Assembly (NCBI GenBank): GCA_030549335.1 | Contig: CM060196.1 | Coordinates: forward strand, 19,550,501-19,614,500 | Origin: Pontederia crassipes | Taxonomy: Eukaryota > Streptophyta > Magnoliopsida > Commelinales > Pontederiaceae | DNA length: 64,000 nucleotides | Direction of reading: 5' to 3' | In this document: in pieces, positions 11,999 to 24,239 of the stretch | Numbering within the stretch: the first letter of the stretch is position 1 | Layout: every line of letters starts with the position of its first letter | Notes under the pieces: generated by a model | Databases searched by the model: none | The model's input: only the letters and a program-made list of their open reading frames with translations | Told to the model about the DNA's origin: nothing | Position numbers and translations under genes: made by a program

Positions 11999-14900
11999 TT
12001 AGGGTTTCACGAGCTCCCTGATAAATTGTTCAGCACTGGAGACCTGGCCAGTCAGTCCCGAAGCATCTGCTACCGTCACCTTGTTCCGGCACTGCGAGAA
12101 AGTGAACGGCTCGCCAGGAACACCAAGGGTGTACTCACTTGATAAATCAGCAGTCGATATAGCATTTCTTGACGCCCGAAGTTTGTCTCTGGGAGGAAAA
12201 AGAAATCATGGAAAGTAATATAATTTATGAGCTGAAAAGCATAGTGTGATCAAAGTTAAACACTAATAGCAGCAGGAAGAACACTTGATATGAACAAAAC
12301 TGATTAGAGCTTCGTAGAACATGTGAATCAACTAATCTTTTGGCTGTTCTACAAACTAGTAGGACCAATATTTTGACTGTTTAGTATATCCAAAACCAAG
12401 TGGCAGTATTTTAGTAAATATATAGAAAATGTTTGGATTCACTTTAGAATGAACATGACAAATTTTCAAATTCATTGAGGGATGGATAATGATTCGAGAA
12501 ATGAATCTTCAAATTGTTTTAACTGCTCAAATGAAGTTATTCCATCATATTTTAATGTTTCAGTCAGGTCGAATCGTCGAGTAACAAGAGTGTTGCAGTA
12601 ATTGTTTTTTTTTTTCAATCTTTCTCCTTAAAAAAACAATCACTATTCGTGAGAATCACATTGGCCTTCTCTTAATGCAATAGATAGTGAGCTCAAATGT
12701 TGTTAATTGCTATATCGAGAAATAGCTTGTTTCCTCATGGTTTTAGGTTCGAAGTCACATGACATGGCATCCAAGATACAACAACAACAACAACAAAGCC
12801 TTATCCCACTAGGTGAGGTCGGCTACATGGATCATACGACTTGATCCATGTTCATGAGATTTGACAGGGTTTTACGCTGACTGTCGGGGCCTAACACAAC
12901 TCTCCTCCTTTATCCGGGCTTGGGACCGGCTATAAAACATAGGCGGAGTTATGGCATCCAAGATAAATCTAATGAAATTTGTGACCCTTCAAAAGTATGT
13001 TATTGTTTAATGAAAAATAATCCTTTCCAAATAATGAGCTCCTTGTAAAATGTAGGTTGATAAATCCTAATTAACAGAATTTTAAGCTCTTACATTTCCT
13101 TCTCTAGCTGCTTACGGATAAATTCCTTGGAGTGTGCTGTCACTTTGTCTGTCTTGTTGCAAAGTATCAGAACAGGAACTTTGCGCTTCACAATGATTGC
13201 CTTGGTGAGGATATCATACAGGTACCTTTCATAGTTAAAAGAAAAAAGGTAATATGTCAATGGAAGTTGGATTGTAATTTAAGGAATGGAGTTAGAGACC
13301 AAAGTTAATAAAAAAAAGGTAACACAAATATTTTGGACCAATGAAAGGGCACATGTTTTGTATGTCATGATGTCAACATCACTGGTGGATAGAATTGCAT
13401 GGGCCTGTAGTGACAGCATTATTTAGGAACAAAACATGCTTGGGTAAGTGAATTACTCAGCAGCCGAACGATAAATTGTCAAGAAGTCCAAACCATCAAC
13501 CACAAAGATAACTCCTGCTGCTTGAGGCAAGTATTCATCAAGCTTCTCTCTCAGACGTGAATGCCCAGGCACATCAATCAGATGGACAGGTTTCACTTTT
13601 CCACTCTAAGCATTAAGAGACAGAGCAACATTACTCATTGAAGCACAAGATAAATATAAAGCAGCAAAATTTCTATGATGGTTTTGCTTTGACAAAAACT
13701 GCTACCTTTTCCAGTTCAGAATGTAGCACAAAAGTATCATCATTTGGTTCCATTGACGTGACAGTACCTTGGTGTGGAGATCCATCACGGAGCTGGCACA
13801 CAAAGAACATAAATAGCCTTCAAATTTTAAATAATTATACAAAATGAGTCCATATTCTCCCAAAAAACAATTAACATACAAATAACCTGCTAAAAATGCC
13901 AATTTGATCATAAGACCTGATAGCACAATGGCTTAAGAGTCTATTTGCAGCATCCATTTATTCAATCTTGGTTTCAAAAGATCCTCACCACCCAAAATAG
14001 TAAAAGCAGAGAATAGATAGATAGCCATTTAAACTCAATTAATTGTCTATTCCATTTTATTTCGTTTAAACCAGAAGTTACACTGAGTATAGCCTCAATG
14101 ACAGACCTTAAATAATCATGACAAGACATAGATGCAAAGAAGAATGAATAAGGAATAAAGATTCGTTTAAAAAAAAAAAGGAATAAAGATAATACACTAG
14201 TTGTCCTCATGAGCTTTTTGTTACATCCACGGCCAATTTAGCGTGGCAGAAGGATTTTATTCAGATAAAGGTAGCTAGGGAAGAACTCCGCCTATATTTT
14301 ATAGCCGGTCCCAAACCCGAATAAAGGAGGAGGGTTGTGTTAGGCCCCGACAGCCAGCGTAAAATCCTGTCGAATCTTATGAACATGGATCAACGAATAT
14401 ATTGTGTTAATGCTAGGTCGTTACCCGTAAGTAACGCGCTGTACAGCTCGGGTACAGTGATAAGAGAGCAAGAGCCGCTGCATCCTCGCCTGAATGCAGT
14501 GTTAAATGAGCAAGGGCTATCACACTCTAATGGACGGAGACGGTTAAAGAAGCTAGTTCATGAGACTAAGGTCAGATTAGGTTCTTGGAACATTGGGACG
14601 CTGAATGGGAAGCGCCTCGAGGTGACACAAGTAATGGACCAGCGTAAGATTAGTATCTTATGCTTGCAAGAAACTAGATGGGTAGGAGAGGGAAGTAAAG
14701 AGATTAGGTTAAATGGTTCCAAACTTTGGTACACAGGTAAGGTAAATGAAAGGAATGGTGTTGGTATTATCGCGGATGCAGAATGAAGGAAGAATGTTGT
14801 GGAAGTTAAAAGGATTGAGGATCGAATCATATCCGTGAAAGTAACTGTTGGAAAGGAGACTATGAACATTATTAGTGCATATGCACCCCAAGTAGGAACA

Positions 14901-17900
14901 GAATCACATCTCAAGGAGAAGTTTTGGGCAGATATGGAGGGTTTGATTGAAAGTATACCATCAACCGAGAAAGTTTATATTGGAGGAGACCTTAATGGAC
15001 ATGTTGGTAAAGAGGCAGGACCACATGCAAGGGTTCATGGTGGTTTTGGTTTTGGGGAGTTGAATGAGGAAGGACAAACTATTATTGATTTTTCTTTAGC
15101 ATACGACCTTAAGATTATCAACACTTGTTTTAGGAAGAGAGAGGAACATTTAATCACATACAAAAGTGGAACTCATAGGTCTCAAATCGATTTTTTCTTG
15201 ACAAGAAATACTGATAAAAGACGCTGTACTAATTGCAAAGTAATTCCTGGGCATGGGGTGACTACACAACATATATTGTTAGTTATTGATATGCAAATGA
15301 AATGTATAAAACCAAAATCTCGAACAGTTTTTGATCGAAAGATCAAGTGGTGGCAGTTAAAGGGGGAGAAGCGAGAGACTTTTAGAAGTAAGTTATTAGA
15401 GGAAAGTGTGTGGGAGTTAGAAGGAGATGCTAGTATCATGTGGGAGAATGTGGCAAAAAAGGTTGAAATGGTTGCAAAAGCCATTTTAGGAGAATCAAAA
15501 GGTTTTGGACCACGAGATAAGGAGACTTGGTGGTGGAATGAGGAGGTCCAAGAAAAGGTGCGTAATAAGAAGAATTATTTCAAGGCGATACACTTGTACA
15601 ATAGTTCTGACAATTGGAAAAAGTATCGTTTGGCGAAAAGGGAGGCTAAGAAGGCAGTTAGTGATGCTCGTGCTAAAGCATATGAGGGGTTTTATAAGGA
15701 ATTAAGGACAAAGGCTGGTGAACAAAGGATTTACAAGATTGCAAGAAATAAAGAGGAGTCGAGAGATTTGGATCAAGTAAGATGCATAAAAAATGAAGTT
15801 GGCAAGGTTTTAGTTACTGAAGGAGATATTAAGAACAGATGGGAAGAGTATTTCTATAAGCTATTTAATGATGGATGTGAAGGTTCCCGTTGTGATTTGG
15901 AGGACTTGACAGTTAGCGAATGTGAGCTTAATAGGTCATTTTATCGTAGAATTAGAGTCTCGGAGGTTAGCGAAGCTCTTAAGAAAATGGAGAATGGTAA
16001 AGCCGTTGGACCGGATGGTATACCGATTGAAGTTTGGAAATGTTTAGGAGAAAAAGGTGTATTGTGGTTATGTAAACTATTTAATGAGATTTTACGGTCG
16101 AAAAAGATGCCTGATGATTGGAGATTAAGTACATTAGTTCCTATTTACAAAAATAAAGGGGATATTCAGAATTGTGCAAATTATAGAGGGATTAAACTTA
16201 TGAGTCACACAATGAAATTATGAGAAAAAGTGATTGAGCATAGATTGAGAATGGAGACTAGTATTTCTGAGAGACAATTTGGGTTCATGCCAAGAAGATC
16301 CACTACAGAGGCGATTTATTTACTAAGGGGGATGATGGAGAAGTATCGAAGTAAGAGAAGAGACTTACATATGGCTTTCATTGACTTAGAGAAGACGTAT
16401 GATCGAATACCAATGGATGTACTTTGGAAAGCCTTGCAAAAGAAGAGGGTGAGTGTTGTCTACATTAAGGTAATATAAAATATGTACGATGGGGCATTGA
16501 CTAGGGTTAGGACACCCGGAGATGAGACAAATGAATTTCCTATAGGAATTGGCCTACATCAAGGATCAACTTTAAGCCCGTATCTATTTAACTTAGTTAT
16601 CGATGCTATAACCGAGAGTATCACAGAGGAGGTACCTAAGTGCATGCTATTTGCGGATGATATAGTACTTTTAGCGGATTCAAAAGAAGAGATTAATACA
16701 AAATTGGAAATATGGAGAAATACATTGGAGTCAAAGGATTTTCGTTTAAGTAGGAATAAAACAGAATATATGCATAGCAATTTCACAAATAAACAACTTA
16801 GAGACGATTTGAAAGTTAGGCTAGGGGAGGATATAATTCCTCAAGTGACAAAGTTTAAATATTTAGGATCAATTGTAAGACAAGATGGTGAGATTGATGA
16901 CGATGTTAATCATAAAATTCAAGCTGGTTGGTGTAAGTGGAGGAAAGCCACTGGAGTTCTTTGTGATAGAAAAGTACCCAATAAAGTTAAAGGAAAATTC
17001 TATCGTACTGCTATAAGACTAGCAGTGTTATATGGTAGTGAATGTTGGGCTATGAAGGGACAACATGAACGTAAAGTGGGGGTAGCCGAAATGAGGATGT
17101 TGAGATGGATGTGTGGTCATACAAGATTAGATAAGATTATGAATGACCATATACGTGAACGAGTCGGAGTGGCTCCTATTAGTGAGAAAATGGTAAAGAA
17201 TCGTTTGAGATAGTTTGGTCATGTTCAGAGAAGACCATTAGATGCGCCAGTAAGAAGAGTAGATCAAATAATCTGGAGTCCGATTAAAAGAGGGAGAGGG
17301 AGGCCAAGGCGGACACTTTGCGAACTAATAGAGCAAGATCTATTGGTGAATAATATACCGAAAGGTTTGGTTACTAATAGAGCGGAATGGCATCGTATGA
17401 TCCATGTAGCCGACCTCACCTAGTGGGATAAGGCTTTGTTGTTGTTGTTGTTGTTGTAAAGGTAGCTAGGGAAGCAGCGATATAGACAAATCCAAGCTAT
17501 AACTCATTTGTAATGTCATCTCTAGAATCTACTGGAAATGAGAACTGATTCACAATGCACGACATATTGTGACCTACCTGATAAAAAAGCACAGTTTTTC
17601 CACTTCCACTTAAGCCAGCAAGTATAATTGTATTAGACTTTGAGTGCTTCAGAAAACGAACTGTAATATTAAAGTAAAAGATATTAGGAACAATTAAAGA
17701 ACCAAAACCTATTTGACTTGTTGAGGATATAAACTTAAGCATAAAAAGTAAAAACCATTCAACAGAATGTTTAAAACGATCTGAGTTGAATTCCAGCCTT
17801 TACACTTTTATTAGAGGGCTTTACACTATTTTTTTAGCAAATAAGCCATAGATTCTGTATTCTCAAACTAAAAAGTAAGTTATTTCATTGTTTAGCAATA

Positions 17901-18097
17901 AAAGAAATGTAGATGTGAACAATAACCACATTTGAAGAAAGATGCTATCTTTACTTACATAGCCCAAAGAAAGCAAATGTCAGAAGTAAAACAGCGATGG
18001 CAACATAGAGCTGCTCTGGCAGTTGATGGATCCTTTCTTCAAGTTGATGTACCCATTCCTTGCTCAGAAGAAGAATTTGTTGTAGCTGCTGCTCCAT
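11999..18097 (-). CDS. SRPRB: Signal recognition particle receptor subunit beta
   Basis: Six coding exons on the minus strand: 17959-18097, 17578-17660, 13706-13792, 13457-13605, 13094-13225 and 11999-12188. All have GT-AG borders and phases that join, giving 259 residues, close to the Arabidopsis protein. Residues 31-46 are a hydrophobic N-terminal anchor (YVAIAVLLLTFAFFGL). The GTPase motifs are in order: P-loop GLSGSGKT (62-69), a switch-region GTVTSMEPN (from 83), DVPGH (114-118) and NKTD (176-179). The family tethers the SRP receptor alpha subunit to the ER membrane for co-translational targeting. The ATG exon begins only two bases upstream of the ATG, at an acceptor (AACTTTAG), so 5'UTR exons must exist upstream. 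Intron 2 holds a full-length antisense RTE LINE and intron 5 an RTE mini-element. No exon is damaged. Confidence 0.93.
12779..12950 (-). mobile_element. RTE-LINE chimeric mini-element in SRPRB intron 5
   Basis: A 172-bp insertion with a perfect 15-bp duplication (ATGGCATCCAAGATA) at 12764-12778 and 12951-12965. Read on the minus strand it begins AACTCCGCCTATG like the full-length element. It runs about 110 bp, through CATGAACATGGATCA, then switches to GTCGTATGATCCATGTAGCC and the TAGTGGGATAAGGC-(TTG)n end. The join brings together ATGGATCA and TGATCCAT, a short inverted repeat. It lies in the same orientation as the gene. Confidence 0.93.
14284..17456 (+). mobile_element. Full-length RTE-clade LINE in SRPRB intron 2
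   Basis: A 3173-bp element with a perfect 18-bp duplication (TAAAGGTAGCTAGGGAAG) at 14266-14283 and 17457-17474 and a (TTG)n tail. One reading frame runs from about 14379 to the TAG at 17421. It encodes an APE-type endonuclease (WNIGTLNGK, LQETRWVG, GGDLNGHVG, SQIDFFLTR) and then a reverse transcriptase (MENGKAVGPDGIPIEVWK; catalytic FADDIVLL at about 16650). There are no frameshifts, but four in-frame stops: 14784 TGA, 16221 TGA, 16476 TAA and 17211 TAG. It is therefore a nearly intact but inactive copy, antisense to SRPRB. A long 3' stretch after the polymerase (DRKVPN ... RPLDAPVRR) is shared with the truncated copies. The RTE assignment rests on the single ORF, the short UTRs and the microsatellite tail in place of poly-A. 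Confidence 0.95.
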
Positions 18098-19739
18098 ATC
18101 TAAAGTTACAATCATAGAACATTAATGTATTAAGAAAATGTATAAAGTAAGTTATGATAAAACATTAATGAAATAGTATAAATACTACCAGCTATTAAGC
18201 AACACATTATAATGCTATATGAGAGGAAGATTTTTTTAAGAAGAACGCTGTCTACCGAGTTGTGGTAGTCATCCATAAATGTATCAAAACTTTAAAAGTG
18301 GAGAATGTACAAATGTGAAAAGGAAGAAAGACCAAAAGAAATATCGAGAACACCGCCAAAACACGTTACCCAAAACTCAAAAACACAATCACGATGTACA
18401 ATGTTCTCAACATGACATCATCACCCCAAAACAGTATGGTTATATTGTAACCAAATGGTTCACGTGACTACCAAAACCTCACCGTAGGTTGTCTCTATTC
18501 CTGATTGTTGTGTCTGCCGAGGGATTTCAAAGATCTCCATGAATCCTCCATCCTTGCGAGTTTATGTGATTGCGCGTTGGTGGAATAGGTGGGCACATCC
18601 TCCTGTACGATGCTACACAAGGCTCAAGATGTGTCGATGATGGATGCCCACCTCGCGTGTAGGCTCGGGTAAGAATCTTTTTGTGACACATATGCCAAGC
18701 AAAAATAATGACTTTAACAAAGATGTGGGACCTCCAAACAAACCTGCAATCAGCTCTAAGACTACTCATGGATGTCCTCTTCGAAGGAACAGGGATATTT
18801 GCAGCGTGACAAGAAACGGCAGTGATTCAAACCTACCCATCTCTCCTCGATGGCATTGGGCGAAGAGCAGCAATCTTTTGATGTAAGGGTAATAACTCGG
18901 TGATGCGCTGGTCAGAGAGCGACGTCAGGGTCCAGGAGCCCAATCCTGCTCCGCCTTATGGTGTCCAAGCCTCCAAAACTGTACAGTGTGATAGGCTGCC
19001 AGCGCTACGAGTCTAAAGAAAGTTGTCATCAATGTGTCACTAGGCAACCACTTGTTCCACCGAAATGAGAAGGTTGCTTCATCTTCGAGGAAGGTGACCA
19101 TGCACGGCTACACCAGGGGGGGACAACGGTCGAGACAGATTGCCAAAATGACGATGGCCCCTGAGCAAGAAGAGGATGAAAATCTCATGATAAATCTCTA
19201 CCATGTCATGCAAATAAGATAGCGCTCCATATCTCACAGCCAGGCCTCGTGATCTGGCTAACCCACCATAAAAGAAGAGCAAGGTTGGTGTGTTGGAGGT
19301 CACAGATGCGCAAAATGCCCCAAGAAGTAAAGCAACAAACTATGTTACAAATTACTAGGTGAATCTCCTGATGCCTTGAAACCCTAATAGAAAAAATTGT
19401 TCCTCAATGAGCCTAGTCGTCTCTCCACCAATGCAAACATCCAGTATCCTTGAACTCCATCCTTGTAGGTAGTGCTCCATCCGCTCAATGACTACATCCA
19501 ATCCCTAGAGTCAACATAGTGATCCAAAAGTGATAGACCCAGACATGTGATTGGCGAAGAGCAAATCGGGCGTGCAGCCCTGCTGCACAAAGAGTTTAGT
19601 TCATCCTCGGCTATGCCAAATGGAATGAATGACAACTTGGCATGATTGATTTGCAAACCAGAGATGGTTCCAATTAGCAGTGTTAGGATAGTTGTCCTCT
19701 GTGCCTCCAAGGATGACCCCTCAATGAAGAAGACTGTCA

Positions 19740-19854
19740 GCCTGAGATTGTTGGACACCACATCTCCTTTCTTATCAGGAAGTGGTGTTTTGGCTAGCCT
19801 GAAGATTTTTATTATGATCTTTCAGAGTTATTACATTTGTACACTTTTTCGACA

Positions 19855-19889
<35 letters not shown>

Positions 19890-20509
19890 ACAACAAAGCC
19901 TTATCCCACTAGGTGGGGTCGGATACATGGATCATACGACGCCATTCCGCTCTATTAGTAACCAAACCTTTCGGTATATTATTCACCAATAGATCTTGCT
20001 CTATTAGTTCGCCAAGTGTCCGCCTTGGCCTCCCTCTCTCTCTTTTAATCGGACTCCAGATTATTTGATCTACTCTTCTTACTGGCGCATCTAATGGTCT
20101 TCTCTGAACATGACCAAACCATCTCAAACGATTCTCTACCATTTTCTCACTAATAGGAGCCACTCCGACTCGTTCACGTATATGGCCATTCCTAATCTTA
20201 TCTAATCTTGTATGACCACACATCCATCTCAACATCCTCATTTCGGCTACCCCAACTTTACGTTCATGTTGTCCCTTCATAGCTCAACATTCACTACCAT
20301 ATAACACTGCTGGTCTTATAGCAGTACGATAGAATTTTCCTTTAACTTTATTGGATACTTTTCTATCACAAAGAACTCCAGTGGCTTTCCTCCACTTACA
20401 CCAATATATAGATGGATGACAACCAGATATATATATATGTATATATAGATGGATGACAACCATAACTCTGGTGATCATCCTTTTCCTTCTCAAAAAAAGA
20501 AAACAAAAA
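19740..20509 (+). mobile_element. A-tailed retrosequence inserted in the L1, itself carrying an RTE
   Basis: The direct repeat AATGAAGAAGACTGTCA (17 bp, perfect) at 19723-19739 and 20510-20526 brackets this block. The right end is A-rich (CAAAAAAAGAAAACAAAAAA), as expected for a plus-strand, poly-A-primed insertion. About 250 bp of it remain outside the RTE copy. The source sequence is not recognised; it could be a SINE, a truncated LINE or a processed transcript end. Confidence 0.7.
19887..20404 (-). mobile_element. 5'-truncated RTE LINE (minus), innermost of the nest
   Basis: A copy of the RTE 3' end, starting at TTGGTGTAAGTGGAGG and ending in the GATAAGGC and (TTG) tail, continued by a (TA)n run at 19860-19886. 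The frame has one stop at about 20281, where the TGG in 'SECWAM' has become TGA. The TA-rich flanks hide any target duplication. A 21-bp block TATATAGATGGATGACAACC is repeated at 20405 and 20441, beside the 5' end. Confidence 0.88.
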
Positions 20510-20810
20510 AATGAAGAAGACTGTCATCAGCATATTGGAGGAGGAGAACTAGATTGAAAGCATCCTATGAGGATGAGAAGCCCGCAATAATGCCTGCCTA
20601 GTATGTGCAAAGGTGAACCTAGCAAGAGCATTGCCAGTGTGAATAACATGGAGGCCTGGGGGCAGCCCTGCCACACCCGCACTGGGGCTGCACCCAACCA
20701 CCCATCAGTCACAGTACTATTGACGCAAACTGAAAATGAATCAGTAGAGATACATCGCTTCATCCATGAAATACAAATCAATAGGAATCCGAGTATATAT
20801 TAAAAAATTA

Positions 20811-21899
20811 GTCTAGTAGTTTTGTGCTAGTCAAATGTTAATCAATATATAGACAATATATGTCTACCTGTCTGAAGGAGATTCACATAAATATGGATAA
20901 TCTATACCAAGGTAGAATGTAAGATACCTTGCAATGAACTTATCATTCAGCAAAAGCCCTTCAAAGGTCCATTAAGCTATAAGATGACATAGAGCTCCTA
21001 TTGTGAATTTTAACAGCACCAACTAATTTAGCCATATGACATCAGATATCCACCATCTGAATAAAACTACATGTGTTGACAAGAGAGTGGATGGGAAATC
21101 TTTGGTATGATTTTATCCTCGTCCTCTAAAGAACTTTATCACGTTGTTTATGGGCATGGTACTCTAATATCACTTATCATCAATGAATAATAGTAGCTGT
21201 TACAATAACGGTTTCCATCTTTTCACTCAAAAGAAAAACAACACCGCAGGTCAGAAAACTTTTATGACCAATGTTGTTAGAATTGGGTTAGGATATTGAA
21301 TAGGAAAGGTTTCTGTTAATGGCTACCAGTCAAACGGTTAAGCCATAAAGTCACACCAAATAAAATAACAAGGTATACATTGGACTAAAATATGGTTAAA
21401 AGAGATAAATTTTAACCATAAATATAAGGTGGTATAGAAAACAAGTTCCAAATAAGACAAAGCTATGTAGTTTTCTTTTAGTCTCAAAAATATGAATTGC
21501 AACCTGCAAAATAAGCTCATTGTTATGCTCTCCTACTCATTTACTGCAGAATACATCAACAAAAGGACCCGGCCTTCAGAATGAAACAACAATATGCTGG
21601 TGTAACAGCAAACAAAAAGGCAGTGGATCTGCTTCACAAAGAGAAAAAGTAAATACTTCTCTTATAGATTTTCATTACAATGCAAGTGATCAATTATAAG
21701 ATAATAAGCATATACTTAAGAATAAAAATTAATAATCAAATTGATCTCACTCCATGCATCCGCACGTGCTAGTCGGTGCTGCGCCTAGGCGTTGCGCCCA
21801 GCATCTGCGGATGGGACAAGGGCAGGGGGGCTGCAGGCAGCAACCATGAGCCATTTCTATTGGAGAATTGGAAAGAATAGGGAAGAAGGAAAGTAATAC
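20811..21899. other. SRPRB 5'UTR intron sequence, no gene seen
   Basis: AT-rich sequence between the L1 and a probable 5'UTR exon. Nothing coding recognised. Confidence 0.4.
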
Positions 21900-21978
21900 C
21901 AAGTGGTGATCTTTGACAGGGACGGTGATGATTCGATCTCCAAGGCAGACAACCAGAGTTCAAACTCAGCAACGAAGT
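21900..21978 (-). other. Probable 5'UTR exon of SRPRB
   Basis: On the minus strand a GCCTTCAG acceptor and a CACTTG/GTATTA donor bracket 79 bases that contain no ATG. The ATG-bearing exon of SRPRB starts right at an acceptor, so a non-coding exon must exist upstream and this one fits. Only a transcript could confirm it. Confidence 0.4.
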
Positions 21979-22917
21979 CTGAAGGCTCAGAAGGGAAATT
22001 AGGATTTGGTGTTCGGGTGTGGAGTAATCATGGGGTTTCTTTTTCTCTTTAAATTTTTCCCCTTATTTTTTGTTTTTTCTTCCTTGAACCAACCAGTTCA
22101 AGAAACTGATCAATTATAAAAAAAGATCATTTTTTGATAAAATTGGCCGGTTCAATTTATAAAAAAGGGTGAGCTGCTTTTAGTCGCTAATGTTTTTCAC
22201 ATTTCCAAGGATGCAGGGTGTATTGAGTTTCCCCCTCCCCCGATAGTGATAATTTTGAGGTTCAAACTCAAGATCTTTTCAAATAAACAAACTACTTACT
22301 AGCAGTCGAGTTCAATTTATGATCATTCCAAATGGGATGAAAACCTGTCATTCGCCCATATATAGTCTTATACTTATATAATAATTGCAAATAACATAAT
22401 GACGTCTTATTGCATTTTCACACAAGAATGCTACATTTGCATTTTAAAATTAAATTTGGAGTGCAATAGAATGAAGATTGAAGAGGGGACGTCGAAAATG
22501 TTACTTTCTTATTACTTCTGCAATTCATATGTATGCTATTTTTTCGTCCATACTACTTGAAAGTGGTAAAATCATCATGTAATAATTTTAAGAGAAACAA
22601 CTACTAAATAGCTAATAGAGTTGGCCAAAGCGATGAAATACGACTGTGATTAATTAGATTTTCTTTTTTTTTTTTGCTAGCAAGTAACAAAATCCATTAC
22701 GATACGAGAAAAATCTGTTACAGAAAAAAAAATCAGGCAGGGGCGCCACCGCCACAGCCCCCAATGAAATTGGGGCGGCAACAAAAATTGCGGCGGCCGC
22801 CCCGCCCTTCCATGGGTAGATCCACTCCTGTGAGGCGGATCCGCTCCTTGACAGGAGCGGAGACCCCGCCGCATTGAGAAGAAGATGCCAGAGAAGGCAA
22901 AAGAGAGAAAAAAGAAC
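21979..22917. other. Intronic / leader-proximal sequence
   Basis: Mostly AT-rich, with a GC-rich patch at 22735-22880 (GGGGCGGC blocks) that gives a 65-residue minus-strand frame without a known domain. I read it as part of the SRPRB leader intron. Confidence 0.3.
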
Positions 22918-23070
22918 CTCGTCTCTTGTCGCCTGAGAGCTCGCCGGACTCGGATTAGAACGTAACGGTCGTCGCGGTCGTAGTCGCCGGAGCCGTAAGC
23001 CGTCGTGGTGGTCGCCGGAGCGATCGTCGAGGAAAGAGAGTTGAGATAGAGGGAGTCGCCCGGTGGGGAA
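22918..23070 (-). other. Probable first 5'UTR exon of SRPRB
   Basis: A GC- and CT-rich, ATG-free stretch on the minus strand ending in a GACGAG/GTTCTT donor, typical of a plant leader. It stands out sharply from the AT-rich surroundings. The start is approximate. Confidence 0.4.
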
Positions 23071-23082
23071 AGAGGGATCCGA

Positions 23083-23088
23083 TGGGCT
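23083..23088 (-). promoter_or_regulatory. Site II-type AGCCCA motif upstream of the SRPRB leader
   Basis: Read on the minus strand this is AGCCCA (TGGGCT on plus), the site II element common in promoters of plant housekeeping genes for translation and protein targeting. It sits just upstream of the GC-rich leader. One six-base match is weak evidence. Confidence 0.25.
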
Positions 23089-23099
23089 AAACTTGGGCG

Positions 23100-23812
23100 A
23101 AGTCGGAACTTGGAAATTACTATTACTTAATTATATTATAAAATAATATTTATTTTTTTATTAACTTTTTATAGTTAAACAAATTGTTTATAGAAATTTT
23201 CGGCGACGACGAGCAATATATTCATTGAACTTTTCCATAATTTTATCAATATTAAATGACCTTCTGAAAATTATGAATATTTTACCATATATCATATTAT
23301 AATATATTTTAAATTCCCATCGATTTTTCTGTCGAAAGATATACATTTTTACGTATTATTTATTTCTAACATTTCAAATATTATAAATATTTTTTGTATA
23401 CTATATGTTAAATTCCAATTGGCTATTTTCGTCAGAAAATGTATCTTATACTAATGTGACGATATAAATATTTGTGTATATTACATATTTTTTTAAAAAA
23501 ATTGATCGATTAATCCTTTTGGTACTTTTCTGTCGGAATTTTGGATTAGATTTGGCCAGAAAATACGTTGACACGGATCAAGAATAAAACATTGGAGATG
23601 CGTCGCGAGAATCCAGAGCACATTATTCAAAACGACGAAGAATGAAGAATAAAAAAAATGTAATACGATATTCTTGAAAAATTAATTTTATTCTTATTTC
23701 GCCTATTATTTGGTTGGAAAAAGAATATATTTTTAAAATGTAATATTTTATAACAAAAATATTTTATTATAGAAAGTTGATGTTTAATATTATAGTAACA
23801 GTAAAAATATGG
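23100..23812. other. AT-rich intergenic, no gene seen
   Basis: No coding potential or repeat end recognised. Confidence 0.4.
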
Positions 23813-24183
23813 ATTATTTTCGTAAACTTTTTCTAAATTATCATAATTTTTCACATCTAATCTTAAATTACGAACTTATCTTTTTAGATTCTTAAACTAT
23901 AACTTTTTTATTTTAATCCTCTTGTCACTTTTTTTACATTTTTCGTTAGTTTTATTTTTTTCATTTATGAAAATACTAAATTACTTCTCTTTTTTAGAAA
24001 AATATGAAATAATAAATATAAGATAACAAAAAATTAAATAACAAAAAATGTAATAGGAGTAGACGAGAGGACTAAAGTGGAAGATTAGGGATAAAGATAG
24101 TTTAGGGATAAAAAAATAAGTTCGTAATTTAAAATTAAATGTGAAAAATTATAATAATTTTGAAGAAGTTTATAAAAATAATT
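23813..24183. repeat. Foldback (long inverted-repeat) element, copy A
   Basis: Left arm ATTATTTTCGTAAAC...TTTTTCACATCTAA...TACGAACTTA is the reverse complement, with mismatches, of the right arm TAAGTTCGTAATTT...GTGAAAAATTATAAT...ATAAAAATAATT. Arms of roughly 170 bp leave only a short A-rich centre. No coding sequence. Confidence 0.75.
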
Positions 24184-24239
24184 CTAATATATTTATATTT
24201 ATTAATTTTCTTTATTTTTTTTAGTTGGCACCCGCCCAC

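Larger units (their letters stand above)
18490..20810 (-). mobile_element. Decayed L1-type LINE in SRPRB 5'UTR intron, interrupted
   Basis: Read on the minus strand from 20810 downward: reverse-transcriptase pieces WMKRCISTDSFSVCVN and a GCPQASMLF block, then [11 protein letters not shown] ending at about 20520. The frame continues at about 19739 as TVFFIEGSSLEAQ ... ISGLQINHAKLSF, the normal L1 continuation of YADD. Near 18600-18770 is a zinc-binding RT-associated segment (VWRSHIFVKVIIFAWHM). Many stops and frameshifts show it is long dead. An insertion of about 770 bp (19740-20509) splits it exactly after the catalytic YADD. Confidence 0.75.
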
